This document shows, in pieces, positions 1 to 9,238 of a DNA stretch of 64,000 nucleotides. The notes below the pieces were generated by a model. It was not told the DNA's origin, made no database searches, and was given only the letters and a program-made list of their open reading frames with translations. Source of the DNA: Cupriavidus oxalaticus (GTDB lineage: Bacteria > Pseudomonadota > Gammaproteobacteria > Burkholderiales > Burkholderiaceae); the NCBI RefSeq assembly GCF_004768545.1, contig NZ_CP038636.1, forward strand, positions 372,001 through 436,000, given 5' to 3'. Each line of letters begins with the position of its first letter. Position 1 is the stretch's first letter. The translations under genes were made by a program, and so were the position numbers.

Positions 1-11
1 TGGCAATAAAT

Positions 12-1334
12 ATGAGCGCTATCGACATGCATACTTCGGCGATGGGGCAATTGACGGAAGGTCGAGATAGCATGACCACGGCAGAACTTCAAACGGGTAC
101 AGCCACGGCAATGGAACCCGAAAAGAAAAGCCCGAGAATCCGTAATTCTCTGATCGCCATGGCGGGCGTGATTGGCGGTCAGCTCGCAAATTTCGGGGTG
201 ATGTTCTTGATTGGCAAGAATTTTGGCCCCGCTAATCTGGGGCGATACAGTTTTCTGGTGGCGATAGCACTGTTTATCGGTTCCGGCATTGGCCTCCGTT
301 ATGAGCTGGCCTGCGTCTCGCGCCAGTCGGAATCTGCCATGAGCGCATTCATTCATGCCTGCGCATTGGCGGCTTTGCTATCGGTTCTGTTAATTTTCAT
401 TGCCGCCCCCATCTATGGCGGGGTCGCGCTTGCAGTGATTGCAATGGCGTTTTCCGTATTCTTGCAAAACGCGCTGGGTTTTGTACTCAACACCGGTGAG
501 AGATACCTTGGCATGGCTCTCGTACGATTGATGCCAAATCTTGTATTTTTGGTATTCTTGATTATTTCCTGCGGTATTGGTTTTAATGAAATAATCGAGC
601 CGCATGTTTTTGAATTACACGCGCTGATGGCTGCATTGATTACGTTTACATCGATTCCCTGGTTTGTGGCGTTTAAGAATATCCCCCGTGCCGGCATCGG
701 GATCAGATTTTTCAGGGAAAATTATGGGTTCGCGAAGTACGGATTTCCGGCAATTTTGTTGAACTCATGCATCATCTATGCGATGCCGATTTGTATTCCC
801 GTGATCTATGGCAAGGAGATTGCTGGAATATTCGCATTGGGGTATCGGGTCGGGATGTTCCCGGTAGCACTCTTCACGCAAAGTATAGGGGCAGTCTTGC
901 GTCGGGATCTGCTTGACAACAACTACTCGAAGCCGGCGTTCAAGAAGGTAAGCGAGTACCTGGGGATAATGAGCTTGGTTGCGTTGCTTTCCGTCGGGGC
1001 AATCTATATAGGCATCGATATGCTGGTGAGACAAGCGTTGGGAGGAAAATGGAACGAAGTAATTCAATTTTTTACGATACTCGCTCCATCCTTCGTCGCC
1101 GCCGCTGTCTTTGGGCCGATCTCACAGGTATTTATCGTATTCCGGAATCAACGCCATGAATTTCTGTTGCAGCTTGCATCTGCGGTGGCAGTACTGCTTA
1201 TATTCGCCAGCGCGTGGCAAGGAAATTTTCAACCAAAGATGACCGCATCCCTATTGAGTTTGTCAACTACGGTGTTTGCTGTTCTGGGCGTGCTGGCTGC
1301 GCTCCGGCTGGCGAGGAGCGGGATCGCAAGCTGA
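12..1334 (+). CDS. Polysaccharide flippase-like membrane protein (Wzx/MATE-like)
   Basis: The 440-residue product is strongly hydrophobic, with about 12 predicted membrane segments after a polar N-terminus of about 45 residues. This is the pattern of lipid-linked oligosaccharide flippases of the MOP superfamily, which move undecaprenyl-linked repeat units to the periplasmic face. It sits next to a polymerase-like membrane protein and near glycosyltransferases and a WcaJ-type initiating enzyme, which supports the role. In-frame starts also exist at codon 21 (position 72, MTTAEL) and at MEPEKK. Little upstream sequence is visible, so the start is uncertain. The AT content is higher than in most of the window, as is common for polysaccharide genes. 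The specific substrate cannot be read. Confidence 0.75.
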   Translation: MSAIDMHTSAMGQLTEGRDSMTTAELQTGTATAMEPEKKSPRIRNSLIAMAGVIGGQLANFGVMFLIGKNFGPANLGRYSFLVAIALFIGSGIGLRYELACVSRQSESAMSAFIHACALAALLSVLLIFIAAPIYGGVALAVIAMAFSVFLQNALGFVLNTGERYLGMALVRLMPNLVFLVFLIISCGIGFNEIIEPHVFELHALMAALITFTSIPWFVAFKNIPRAGIGIRFFRENYGFAKYGFPAILLNSCIIYAMPICIPVIYGKEIAGIFALGYRVGMFPVALFTQSIGAVLRRDLLDNNYSKPAFKKVSEYLGIMSLVALLSVGAIYIGIDMLVRQALGGKWNEVIQFFTILAPSFVAAAVFGPISQVFIVFRNQRHEFLLQLASAVAVLLIFASAWQGNFQPKMTASLLSLSTTVFAVLGVLAALRLARSGIAS

Positions 1335-1421
1335 TGGCGATGTGCCTTCTGAGCTCCTGGCGAGTGGATCCGGGGAAAGCCCGTTCGTACGGTCGATGGC
1401 GTTGCCTATGGTGAACATTCG

Positions 1422-2486
1422 ATGCGAGTAGCGAAATTTAAAATTGGCAGTCGCAGAAGATTAAGTGCGGGCATGTCCCTGAGTCTGTGGCTTCTGATTT
1501 CCGGATTGCTTCTCGGTGCCGCGATCTGGCATGAATCACTATTGCCTGCGCGCTTCATGCTTGATAAGGATGTGCTGCTTGAACGCATGGCGCAACACCA
1601 GTCGCCAGTCGTGTTTGGTGATTCCTTTGATAATTTTGCCTGGCTCTACAGAACGGCTGGCTTGGATACCTTTTCGCTCTCTGTTTTGGGCTGTTTGGTC
1701 TCATTAACTGCTTTCATTCTTTCCATTCGAGCAGCTGGGGTTCGCGAACTGAAGGTTGTGGAGTGGCTGGTGCTGGTGTTCTGGATGGTTACTGCGGTCG
1801 TGTATGCGGGGTTGCCATCCAAAGAAATTGTAGTGCTGGCTATTGTTGGAATTGCGCTGTGCTGCAAGGGTAAGATGGCGCGCGTTCTGATGTTTTTGGT
1901 GTTGGCCGTTTCCTTTTCGCTTTATTTTAGGGGGTATTGGGCAATTATTATTGCTGGGTGGTTGTCACTGTACGTGCTGGGGGTGAAAGCGTTGCGACCG
2001 CTCAGATTGATATTGCTGATCCTGCTTTGGTATGCGGTGCTTTCCGTGGTATTTCAGAAATATCTCGGCGGCGGGCTGCCGTTAGGGCGGGAAGTGGGAA
2101 ACGAGTGGAGATCGGCGACTGAAGTGGCGTCGTTAATTGAGTCGCCACTTCCGTTCCGCGGGTTTATTTTTGATATTGTGAACGTTGTCATTATTCTGGC
2201 TACGTGCGTCGTGCCGGTTCCGCTGCTGTTGTCGGGTAGTGCGTCGCAAGTTGTTGGTGGCGTCGGACTTTTGTTGACTTTCCACATGCTTTCCGCGTCC
2301 TGGCGTCGAATTCTCAAGATGCCACCAAATTGCTCGGTCGAACACAGGCAAATGTTGTCATTCGTTATTAGTTTTCTTTGTGTGCAGGCAATCTTCGAGC
2401 CGGACTACGGTTCCTTCCTTCGCCATCTATCAGCGATTTCTCCGTTGATCTTGTTTTGCTGCCTGGCATCCCGAGATGGAAGCTAA
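1422..2486 (+). CDS. O-antigen/EPS polymerase-like integral membrane protein
   Basis: The 354-residue product has about ten hydrophobic segments and no soluble domain. It follows the flippase on the same strand after an 87-bp gap. The likely role is a Wzy-type polymerase joining repeat units at the periplasmic face, inferred from topology and context; Wzy proteins share little sequence. The gene stops 6 bp short of the converging glycosyltransferase stop. As with the flippase, composition is AT-rich compared with downstream housekeeping-like genes. It could also be an unrelated multi-span export component. Confidence 0.6.
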   Translation: MRVAKFKIGSRRRLSAGMSLSLWLLISGLLLGAAIWHESLLPARFMLDKDVLLERMAQHQSPVVFGDSFDNFAWLYRTAGLDTFSLSVLGCLVSLTAFILSIRAAGVRELKVVEWLVLVFWMVTAVVYAGLPSKEIVVLAIVGIALCCKGKMARVLMFLVLAVSFSLYFRGYWAIIIAGWLSLYVLGVKALRPLRLILLILLWYAVLSVVFQKYLGGGLPLGREVGNEWRSATEVASLIESPLPFRGFIFDIVNVVIILATCVVPVPLLLSGSASQVVGGVGLLLTFHMLSASWRRILKMPPNCSVEHRQMLSFVISFLCVQAIFEPDYGSFLRHLSAISPLILFCCLASRDGS

Positions 2487-2492
2487 TGAGGA

Positions 2493-3434
2493 TCAGTATA
2501 TAGCGTGTGGATGAAGAAAGGCACGGACACCTGATTGATTGATGACCGTCTGCCAGGTCAGTTCCTTGAAGCGCTCCCGGTCATTTGGTTTGGCGTGATC
2601 TATCTGCTCGCCGGTAAGCGAGCCGAAGATATCCGCGCCGGTGACAATGCTTTCTATGCTCAGTTGTTTGCAGCATTCAAGATTGGCGGGGGCGTCGTTG
2701 CAGATGACCGGTTTTCCGAGTGCTGCATACTCCAATAGTTTGGTTGGTGTCTGGTAGCAGTGTGGACGGTGATACGGGAAGTAGCAGATCGCCGCGCGTG
2801 AACTGGCGACGAGCTTCAGGGCATCCGGCTGAGGAAGTCTGCCGGCAAAGTGGATGCCAGGTACGGAGCGGAACTGCGCATGGAGCTGTGGCTCCGGCTG
2901 GCCTATTAACAGCAGCTTGCGCCCGCTCTTGGCGAAGCGTCGTTCGAACGCCTTAAGCACCATGTCGAAATGACGCTCCCGGCTCATGTCCCCTACATAG
3001 CAAAAATCCGCCACGAGGTCCCCGGCCTGCGGTGCCGAGAATTCGGGCCCGAAAATCCAGTTCGGAACGCCCATCGGCAGGAGGATTGAAGGAATTCCGT
3101 CATTGAAGCGCATTAACTCTCGTTGCCGATCGTTCTGGAATATGCGCAGGTCCGGTTTGGTGTTGAGGTAGCGCTTGGCAAGATCCTTGAGCTGGGCGAG
3201 TCTGCCGACCGAAAGGGAGCGATAGTCATGGATAGCACAGGCTGCTGGTATGGCCTGGTGGTAGAAGCCCATGAGGGCCCAGAGGATTGTGTTCAGTCGG
3301 TCCGGAAGGTGCGCCAGGTCATCCAGGGTGCCTGAACCGACGTGGAAGCCCCAGTCTGCAAGGTGGCTGGAATAGGCGGGAACCTCCGGATAGTGGGCCT
3401 TTCCCGGGTGCAAGATGAAAACTGATTTCTTCAT
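2493..3434 (-). CDS. Glycosyltransferase (GT-B-like), polysaccharide cluster
   Basis: The 313-residue product starts MKKSVFILHPGKAHYPE, which fits a first Rossmann strand. The C-terminal half has a GT4/GT1-like donor-site pattern: a YQTPTKLLEYAALGKPVIC segment near residues 225-245. It probably adds one sugar of the repeat unit at the cytoplasmic membrane face. It is the last gene of the minus-strand group (WcaJ-like, GT4, epimerase, this gene). The 220 bp separating it from the epimerase is unusual because the others overlap or abut. No good Shine-Dalgarno precedes the ATG. A coding-like 103-codon frame overlaps its 5' end (see separate entry). Confidence 0.7.
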   Translation of the reverse strand: MKKSVFILHPGKAHYPEVPAYSSHLADWGFHVGSGTLDDLAHLPDRLNTILWALMGFYHQAIPAACAIHDYRSLSVGRLAQLKDLAKRYLNTKPDLRIFQNDRQRELMRFNDGIPSILLPMGVPNWIFGPEFSAPQAGDLVADFCYVGDMSRERHFDMVLKAFERRFAKSGRKLLLIGQPEPQLHAQFRSVPGIHFAGRLPQPDALKLVASSRAAICYFPYHRPHCYQTPTKLLEYAALGKPVICNDAPANLECCKQLSIESIVTGADIFGSLTGEQIDHAKPNDRERFKELTWQTVINQSGVRAFLHPHAIY

Positions 3435-3630
3435 GGTCGAGAGGAAGGAGTACAGCCAATGTGCAATTGCCGCTCCGCGCCTGAGGAGCAGCAGTGGTGA
3501 AGGGAGTCAGGTCGAGAGTGGCGGTGTTCATGAGGGAAGATCTGAGCAATAGCACCTGCTCTGAATCCTCCCTGACGTTCAAGCCGCCGATCACCACAAG
3601 CGGCTGCCGGTTGAAGCACTGCAATGTCAA
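3319..3630 (-). pseudogene. Coding-like scrap upstream of the glycosyltransferase, possible GT2 N-terminal remnant
   Basis: This 103-codon minus-strand frame begins 24 bp after the epimerase stop and overlaps the next glycosyltransferase by 115 bp. Its first ~65 codons have strong GC bias at third positions, as real genes here do, while the overlapping part does not. In the adjacent frame just upstream, MQIDIAVLQ could continue into CFNRQPLVV across a frameshift, giving something like the start of a family 2 glycosyltransferase. I read it as a truncated leftover rather than an intact gene. The function is unknown. Confidence 0.3.
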
Positions 3631-3654
3631 TTTGCATGTTGGTGTCGGCAGTAG

Positions 3655-4692
3655 TCATTTCCAGTCGTCCGGACACAGGGCCTGCCAATCGCGGAATGCG
3701 CTGGTCAGGTTGTATTTGAAGGAGTAGTCCGACGACAGGAGATAGCTGGGAACGATATAGTTGGGCTGCACCAGTTTGCGTACCCGTACCGGGCTGAACA
3801 GTTGTCTCATCCCGACCAGACGAGCAACCAGACTGATACTATGGGATGCGAACAGCAGAAGTGAGAAGGGAACCTCCGGAACGTGGCGCTTGATGCCGGC
3901 CGTATCGCAGACTGCGTCGACGTAGTCGCGAATAGACGGTGCCGGCTCCATGGACATGTTGAACAAGACATAAGGATCCTGCTTCTCGATCTGCTGCTGG
4001 TGCACCCAGAGAAGCGCATCGACCAGTTCCTTGACATAGACTCCGGCCTTGCGCGTATTCTTGTTGCCCATGTAGAAGAAGTATCGGCGCATAACGGCTT
4101 GAATCAGTCGGGACACATTGCCGCCTTCTCCTGGGCCAAATACGACGCCAGGACGCGCGATCGTCAGCACCCGCCGTGCTCGATCTTCATTGAGCCAAGC
4201 GAGATGGATCTTCTCGGCTACCAGCTTGGAGCCGCCGTAGGCCGAGGTGGGAACCGGCAATGAGCTCTCGTCGCGCTTCTCATCGCTTAGCCCGTATGGC
4301 GCGATCGAGCTAGTGAAGGCAATGCTCCTCGCATTTGCGCGACTCGCCCATTCGCAGACGTGCTCTGCGCCAAGGATATTCGTCTCGTAGTACTCGTGGA
4401 TCAGATGACCCGGTTCGCGATGTACTGCGGCGAGATTGGCGACAAAATCAACTTTCTCTTGCGGCATCCACTTGATCGGCTGACGCACGTCACCCAGCAC
4501 CTCGGTCGCGCCTGGGGTGGACCGGACCATATCGAGTCGGAAGCGGTTATGCTTGGTCTCAATAGCCTCGTGATCGAACAGATAGATTTTGCGATATCGG
4601 CCGCTCCGTCCGAGACTTTCTGCCAGGAATGCACCGATAAAGCCGTTGCCGCCGAAGATGACAGCGCAATTGCCATTCGAGATTTCGTCCAT
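3655..4692 (-). CDS. NAD-dependent epimerase/dehydratase (extended SDR)
   Basis: The product opens with a Rossmann motif, GGNGFIG, about 20 residues in, and carries the catalytic YGGSK (Tyr-x3-Lys) motif. These are hallmarks of extended short-chain dehydrogenases such as nucleotide-sugar 4-epimerases and 4,6-dehydratases. It probably makes or modifies a nucleotide sugar for the polysaccharide. The ATG at 4692 is preceded by GGGAG and is preferred. An in-frame GTG at 4707 would overlap the upstream stop by one base (TAGTG), giving translational coupling. It lies directly downstream of the GT4 gene in one operon. The sugar specificity is not deducible. Confidence 0.8.
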   Translation of the reverse strand: MDEISNGNCAVIFGGNGFIGAFLAESLGRSGRYRKIYLFDHEAIETKHNRFRLDMVRSTPGATEVLGDVRQPIKWMPQEKVDFVANLAAVHREPGHLIHEYYETNILGAEHVCEWASRANARSIAFTSSIAPYGLSDEKRDESSLPVPTSAYGGSKLVAEKIHLAWLNEDRARRVLTIARPGVVFGPGEGGNVSRLIQAVMRRYFFYMGNKNTRKAGVYVKELVDALLWVHQQQIEKQDPYVLFNMSMEPAPSIRDYVDAVCDTAGIKRHVPEVPFSLLLFASHSISLVARLVGMRQLFSPVRVRKLVQPNYIVPSYLLSSDYSFKYNLTSAFRDWQALCPDDWK

Positions 4693-4706
4693 AGTGAACT
4701 CCCACA

Positions 4707-5801
4707 CTAGTGGGGCTTGGAAGGTCCGATATATATCTGCTCAAGCTCATCCAGAAACCTGCCCTGCGCAAAGCGCTGCCGGGCCGCCTGCTGCCCCCCG
4801 CTCGCAAGATCGGTGTGCAGGGAAGAATCTCCGCGTAAGCGCTCAAGACAGCTCACGGCCTCGTCAGCCACCGAGAACAGAAGGCCATTGATGCCATCGT
4901 CAATGACATCTACGTTGCCGGCACAGCGACTGGCCAGGACGGGGAGGCCGGCAGCCATGGCTTCGATCACAGATATGGGCATCCCCTCCCAGGCGGCGGT
5001 AGAGAGATAAGTGTGCGCGGCGTGGAGGATGTCACGTACGTCCTGGCGAGTACGCCATCCTGACACGCGAACGCCGGCATCGATGAGCACGGCCTTGCTG
5101 GCTGTGTCACCGTCACCGATCCACAGAAAGTCGAATCCCTGGCCTGACAGCCGCCGCGCGATCTCGGCGAACAGTTCGAAGCCCTTCTGCCGCCGGATGC
5201 CGCCGGCAGTCACAACTGTGAATCGTGCGCCGGACCTCATAGCGCTGGTTGAAGCCTCCCACTGGGACGGGGCGAAGAAGTCCACGTCGACGGCGTTCTC
5301 GAGCAGGATGGCGGGTCGTCCCAGTGAGCGTTCGATGGCCTGTGCCTCACTGCGGGAGCAAGCCACATAGCTAGCCCGACCCCGTGCCGCAACGGCTTCG
5401 AGCAAGGTGAAGATTCGCCTCCGGGTGCGCGAGATGTCGGTTCTCATGAAGGAGATGCAATGCGGGCTATACAGCGCTCTCAGGTCAGACCGCCAACCTA
5501 GTGTGGCCATGCGACCGACGAATCCAGCAAACGAAGAATGCATGTGAAGCACATCCGGGTTGAGTTCCTTCAGCTTGCGGCGAACTTCAATCAGGCTGAC
5601 AGGCAGGTCTTTGGGGCCCATCGGTAACGCATGGAGTGCCACATCGCGATGAAACAGGCCGGCGAGGTTGGATGGAGTTTCAGGCCGCTGGGAATAAACA
5701 ACGCTTATCTTGTGCCCGCGGGCCGCAAAGTGGTTGGCGGCGAGACAAACCATCGCCAGCGTTCCTGTCGCTGTTGACTCAATCAAGTGCGTGATCTTCA
5801 T
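4707..5801 (-). CDS. GT4-family glycosyltransferase
   Basis: From MKITHLIEST the product is about 364 residues with the GT-B architecture of family 4: an N-terminal acceptor domain, then a donor domain with the E-x7-E type motif in WEGMPISVIEAMAAGLPV. The frame stays open to 5924, adding 41 residues without recognisable structure; the shorter start gives the natural family N-terminus. It is expected to transfer a sugar to the growing lipid-linked repeat in the cytoplasm. It abuts the epimerase and lies 130 bp downstream of the initiating transferase, all on the minus strand. Confidence 0.78.
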   Translation of the reverse strand: MKITHLIESTATGTLAMVCLAANHFAARGHKISVVYSQRPETPSNLAGLFHRDVALHALPMGPKDLPVSLIEVRRKLKELNPDVLHMHSSFAGFVGRMATLGWRSDLRALYSPHCISFMRTDISRTRRRIFTLLEAVAARGRASYVACSRSEAQAIERSLGRPAILLENAVDVDFFAPSQWEASTSAMRSGARFTVVTAGGIRRQKGFELFAEIARRLSGQGFDFLWIGDGDTASKAVLIDAGVRVSGWRTRQDVRDILHAAHTYLSTAAWEGMPISVIEAMAAGLPVLASRCAGNVDVIDDGINGLLFSVADEAVSCLERLRGDSSLHTDLASGGQQAARQRFAQGRFLDELEQIYIGPSKPH

Positions 5802-5933
5802 GGGGAAGGACTGATCAAGAGCAGCTGCGCAGAACGTGACCGGCGATTGCGCCGTGGCGGCCTCGGCGCATTGGGTATCGAGTTTTGTAAGCATGGCGTG
5901 AACCTTCCCGTTCGAGAAACGCAAGCTTCGGTT

Positions 5934-7313
5934 TCAGTACGCGTTGCTTTGCCTCAACCCTTTGAAGATGGTCGCGGCGATGATGCGCAGGTCCAGCGCA
6001 AAGGACCAGTTACTGAGGTAGTAGAGGTCGTAGGCAATGCGGCCTTCCATTTTTTCGATGCGGTCGGTCTCGCCGCGGTAGCCGTTCACCTGCGCCCAGC
6101 CGGTAATGCCGGGCTTGATGCGGTAGCGGTGGATATAGCCGGCCACGATCTTCTGGTACTGGTCGTCGTGCTCGATGGCGTGCGGGCGCGGCCCCACCAC
6201 CGACATGTCGCCGCGCAGCACATTGAAGAACTGCGGCAGCTCGTCCAGGCTGGTGCGCCGCAGGAAGGCGCCCACCCGCGTGATGCGCGGGTCGTTGCGG
6301 GTGGCCTGCGTGAGCACGCCGGTCGGCTCGGTGTGCGCGCGCATGGAACGGAACTTGTAGATGGTGAAGACCCGGCCGTCGGCGCCCTTGCGCTTCTGCT
6401 TGAACAGCACCGGCCCGCGCGACGACAGCTTGACCGCCACGGCTATGGCCAGCAGCAGCGGCGCCAGGCCGAGCAGCACCGCCGCGGCGAACAGGCGGTC
6501 GAAGATGTCCTTCTGCATCAGCGCATTCGGCGAGATCGGCGAGGCCACCAGGTTGATCGCGTGCATGCCGATCAGGTCGATCATGCCGGCGTCGAACAGC
6601 GCCACGCTGCGCAGGTCGGGCATGAAGCGGATATTGATCAGCTCATCGCGGTATTCCCGCACGAAATCGAGGATGGCGGGTTCCTGCGACAGCGGCAGCG
6701 CCAGCCACAGCTCGTGGATCTGCTGGGTGCGCAGATAGCGGTGAAAGGCGGCGCGGTCCTCGAAAGTGGGCACCTTTGCGTTGAGGCCGCCAACGCCGGG
6801 CGCCACATTGAAGGCGGCCGCCACGCGGAAGCCCGAGGCCCGCGACGAGGCGACACGCCGGATCACGGCGTCGCAATGCGCGCCGCTGCCGACTACCGCC
6901 ACATGGTGCAGGTTCATGCCCGCGCTGCGCACATGGCCGAGCACGAGGTGGGTGGCGAGCCGCGAGAGGATCAGCAGGCCGCCGGTAGTGGCGGTCCAGT
7001 AAGTAAACCACAGGCGCGAGATCAGGTCGGCGCGGTGCAGCGAGAACATCACCATCACGCCGCACAACTGCACCAGCAGCCAGGCCAGCGCGACTTGCCC
7101 GGCCAGCCCGAGCATGGAGCGGTCGCGCCAGGACGCATAGATGCCGAAGGCGGGAAACAGCGCCAGCGTGAACGCGGCCGCCAGCGCGATGACCACTTCG
7201 TAGAAGCCGCCCTGCGTCGCTTCGTCGAAGCGTATCTGGGAGGCCAGCGCGGCCCCGGCAAAGACTAGCGCGACGTCGAGCACGCGCGCCAGCAACCCCT
7301 CGAGCTTGAGCAT
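5934..7313 (-). CDS. Undecaprenyl-phosphate glucose-1-phosphate transferase-like initiating enzyme (WcaJ/GumD family)
   Basis: The ~459-residue product has hydrophobic segments in its first ~115 residues, a Rossmann-like middle domain (VVGSG near residue 140) and a C-terminal bacterial sugar transferase domain. That last domain has the expected [26 protein letters not shown] and [15 protein letters not shown] motifs. It places the first sugar phosphate on undecaprenyl phosphate and so starts repeat-unit synthesis. The frame extends to 7421, but the ATG at 7313 is preceded by GGGAGAGG and gives the family-like N-terminus. It is the promoter-proximal gene of the minus-strand cluster. Confidence 0.88.
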   Translation of the reverse strand: MLKLEGLLARVLDVALVFAGAALASQIRFDEATQGGFYEVVIALAAAFTLALFPAFGIYASWRDRSMLGLAGQVALAWLLVQLCGVMVMFSLHRADLISRLWFTYWTATTGGLLILSRLATHLVLGHVRSAGMNLHHVAVVGSGAHCDAVIRRVASSRASGFRVAAAFNVAPGVGGLNAKVPTFEDRAAFHRYLRTQQIHELWLALPLSQEPAILDFVREYRDELINIRFMPDLRSVALFDAGMIDLIGMHAINLVASPISPNALMQKDIFDRLFAAAVLLGLAPLLLAIAVAVKLSSRGPVLFKQKRKGADGRVFTIYKFRSMRAHTEPTGVLTQATRNDPRITRVGAFLRRTSLDELPQFFNVLRGDMSVVGPRPHAIEHDDQYQKIVAGYIHRYRIKPGITGWAQVNGYRGETDRIEKMEGRIAYDLYYLSNWSFALDLRIIAATIFKGLRQSNAY

Positions 7314-7482
7314 TTCGCCTCTCCCGTCTTTCCCAAAGCCGTACCGCCACCGACCCCTGCCATCCCACCGCTCAGGCGCAGCCCCGTAGGTATCGGTCCA
7401 CGCGCACGAGGTCGTCTTCAATGCCGTCCCCGGCTTGCCCCGTGCGCGAGGCAGCGGCGCTGGCGCGCCGCGTGCCGCCCAT

Positions 7483-7510
7483 GCCGTCAGCCGTCAGCCG
7501 TCAGCCGTCG
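7483..7510. repeat. Heptanucleotide tandem repeat (GCCGTCA)x3 + GCCGTCG
   Basis: Four consecutive 7-bp units span the stop codon of the GlxA-type regulator. On the minus strand each full unit reads TGACGGC, so the stop lies inside the repeat. Because 7 is not a multiple of 3, copy-number change would shift the frame, but another in-repeat TGA would still end translation nearby. Confidence 0.8.
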
Positions 7511-8496
7511 GCCTGGCTCTTGCTGCGCTGGCGGAACACGGTGGGAGAGATCGACATGCGTTTGCGGAAGATCTTGGCAAGGCGATCGCCGTTGCCCATG
7601 CCGCAGCGGCGCGCCACCTTGTCGACCGGCAGGTCGGTTTCGGCCAGCAGGCCGCAGGCGGAGTCGAGCCGCGCCTGCAGTAGGTAGTCGGACGGCGTCA
7701 CGCCCATTTCCACCTTGAAGCGGCGCAGGAAATTGCGCTCGCTCATGGCGGCGACCTGGGCCGCATCGGCGATGGAGATCGACTGCTCGCAGTGGTTCTG
7801 CAGCCAGCGCGCGGCGGCGAGAATCTTGTCAGCCGCACTGGTCATGCCCACATCCGCCAGCGGCGGCATCAGCTTGGCACTCCAGGTCGGCATGACCCGC
7901 GCGGCCACGGCGCGCGCCACGTCCAGGCCGAGATCGCGCTTGATCACCGTCAACGCGCCTTTCATCGGCTCGTACTGGTCGCTGGCGGCCTCGGCGGCCT
8001 CGGCGGCTCGCAGCGGATGGACGGTGGCGCCGTGCGGCGGCTCCATCGGCTTGAGGATGCCGGCCGCGATCAGCACGGCGCGCCCCTCTGCGATCGGCTT
8101 GACCGCGGCGGTCTTCGGATGGACCGCGCGCAGCCAGCGCAGCAGCCGCTCGTCGGCGGCCGCGGTGCGCGCGCCATCGCCGCCGGCGATAAACAGGAGA
8201 TCGAAGCCTGGCTGCTGGCGCGCATCGAGGCCGTCGGTCCAGACCCGCACCGAGGCCGAGCAGGCGATGCTGCCGCCATCGACGGAGATGAAGCAGACAT
8301 CGTAGGCCAGCTTCTTGCCGCTGGCGGGAGACGAGACCTTGTTGGCCGTGTGGAAGAGCTCGGCCACCAGGCCGGCGCCCAATAGGGAAAAACCGTCGAA
8401 TAACAGAATACCGACGCGCCTGGCGCTGCATTTGAAACGATCGGTGGAGGTGGAGAACCAGTTTATGGAGGCTGGTGCTAATTGCGCGTCCGGCAT
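7501..8496 (-). CDS. GlxA/AraC-family regulator with DJ-1/PfpI-like domain
   Basis: From MPDAQLAP the product is ~331 residues. The N-terminal half (RRVGILLFDGFSLLGAGLVAELF onward) is a DJ-1/PfpI-like glutamine-amidotransferase fold, usually a ligand-sensing domain in this family. The C-terminal ~100 residues carry two AraC-type helix-turn-helix units (ISIADAAQVAAMSERNFLRRF and VDKVARRCGMGNGDRLAKIF). The frame is open to 8649 but the ATG at 8496 fits the family start better. It lies 187 bp upstream of the initiating transferase on the same strand, so it may control the polysaccharide genes. That link is inference. Confidence 0.82.
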   Translation of the reverse strand: MPDAQLAPASINWFSTSTDRFKCSARRVGILLFDGFSLLGAGLVAELFHTANKVSSPASGKKLAYDVCFISVDGGSIACSASVRVWTDGLDARQQPGFDLLFIAGGDGARTAAADERLLRWLRAVHPKTAAVKPIAEGRAVLIAAGILKPMEPPHGATVHPLRAAEAAEAASDQYEPMKGALTVIKRDLGLDVARAVAARVMPTWSAKLMPPLADVGMTSAADKILAAARWLQNHCEQSISIADAAQVAAMSERNFLRRFKVEMGVTPSDYLLQARLDSACGLLAETDLPVDKVARRCGMGNGDRLAKIFRKRMSISPTVFRQRSKSQADG

Positions 8497-8649
8497 TTTG
8501 ATTACCCCATTATTACTGATCGCTTCCGCAGCGGACTTTGTCGTGCTGCATTGCAGCGTAGCCACTCTGCAATCGTCGGAGTGCGCCCTGTCTGATACTG
8601 ACGAGATCTTGGCGGAAGGAATGCAAAAAATTCTAAAAATGCGATGCAA

Positions 8650-8986
8650 GTGCCTGTAATAAAAGAAAATATGACTTAAGAGAATTGGTGATCACCTTGG
8701 TGCAAGCATTGGGAAGAACTTCTTATTGGGCACTATAGAGCCTGCGCTGCAACGCAGCATGCCACGCACCAAAATGAATGTTTGGAAATCCACATAACTA
8801 ACCGATTCGGTGCATGCCGAATATTTATTCAAAGATTTGTTCACCAATAGAAGTCATTTTTTTGCCGCTGTTTCAGGAATGAAACAGGAAACGCATATTT
8901 TAATGAGAATAATTCCCCTTCAATTTGTTTCGCGCTGCGCAGGTGCGTCGCTGGTGTCGAGCAACTGCAGCCCGGGTAGCAGGGGA
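8650..8986. other. AT-rich intergenic region, no gene seen
   Basis: This region between the GlxA-type regulator and the IS6 remnant is AT-rich and has no coding-like frame. It holds short inverted repeats, for example CTGTTTC/GAAACAG around 8868-8887 and ATTCGG/CCGAAT near 8804-8821. None has a following T-run in a useful orientation. It probably carries the promoter of the regulator. Confidence 0.5.
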
Positions 8987-9188
8987 GGCTCCGGTGCAAA
9001 TCGTAGGGGCCGGTGGGTAAGCTCGGATTTTTGACGAGCGCGAGCCTGCAATGAGTACGCTCAGAGATATCGACTGGTCGTTCAACGGGCGGCACTGCGA
9101 CCGCGAACTCATCTTGGTACCTGCGCATACGACGATCATGCGCTGGGTCCAACGCTTCACGCCGGAGTTCGTCAAGCGCTCGGATCGG
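8987..9188 (+). mobile_element. IS6-family transposase remnant with left terminal repeat
   Basis: The translation from 9051 reads RDIDWSFNGRHCDRELIL, then jumps to PAHTTIMRWVQRFTPEFVKR. These are two conserved blocks of IS6-family DDE transposases with the ~25 residues between them missing. After codon ~45 similarity ends, so all catalytic DDE residues are lost. About 50 bp upstream, GGCTCCGGTGCAAA (8987-9000) resembles the IS26-type left terminal repeat at 11 of 14 positions (from memory). No right end was found before the beta-helix gene. Confidence 0.65.
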
Positions 9189-9238
9189 AAGGGAGCTGAA
9201 AGGACGCCTCGCCGCAGCGGCACGGCCAGCCGCGGGCG

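Noticed and set aside
6361..7268. Long plus-strand frames opposite the WcaJ-type gene, including one of 493 codons from 5787
   Set aside because: They are antisense shadows of a high-GC gene; the sequence is Arg/His/Gly-rich without any fold signature, while the minus strand has clear motifs.
8868..8887. Inverted repeat CTGTTTC/GAAACAG near a T-run
   Set aside because: The T-run precedes the stem on the plus strand and would be an A-run on the minus strand, so it is not an intrinsic terminator in either direction.
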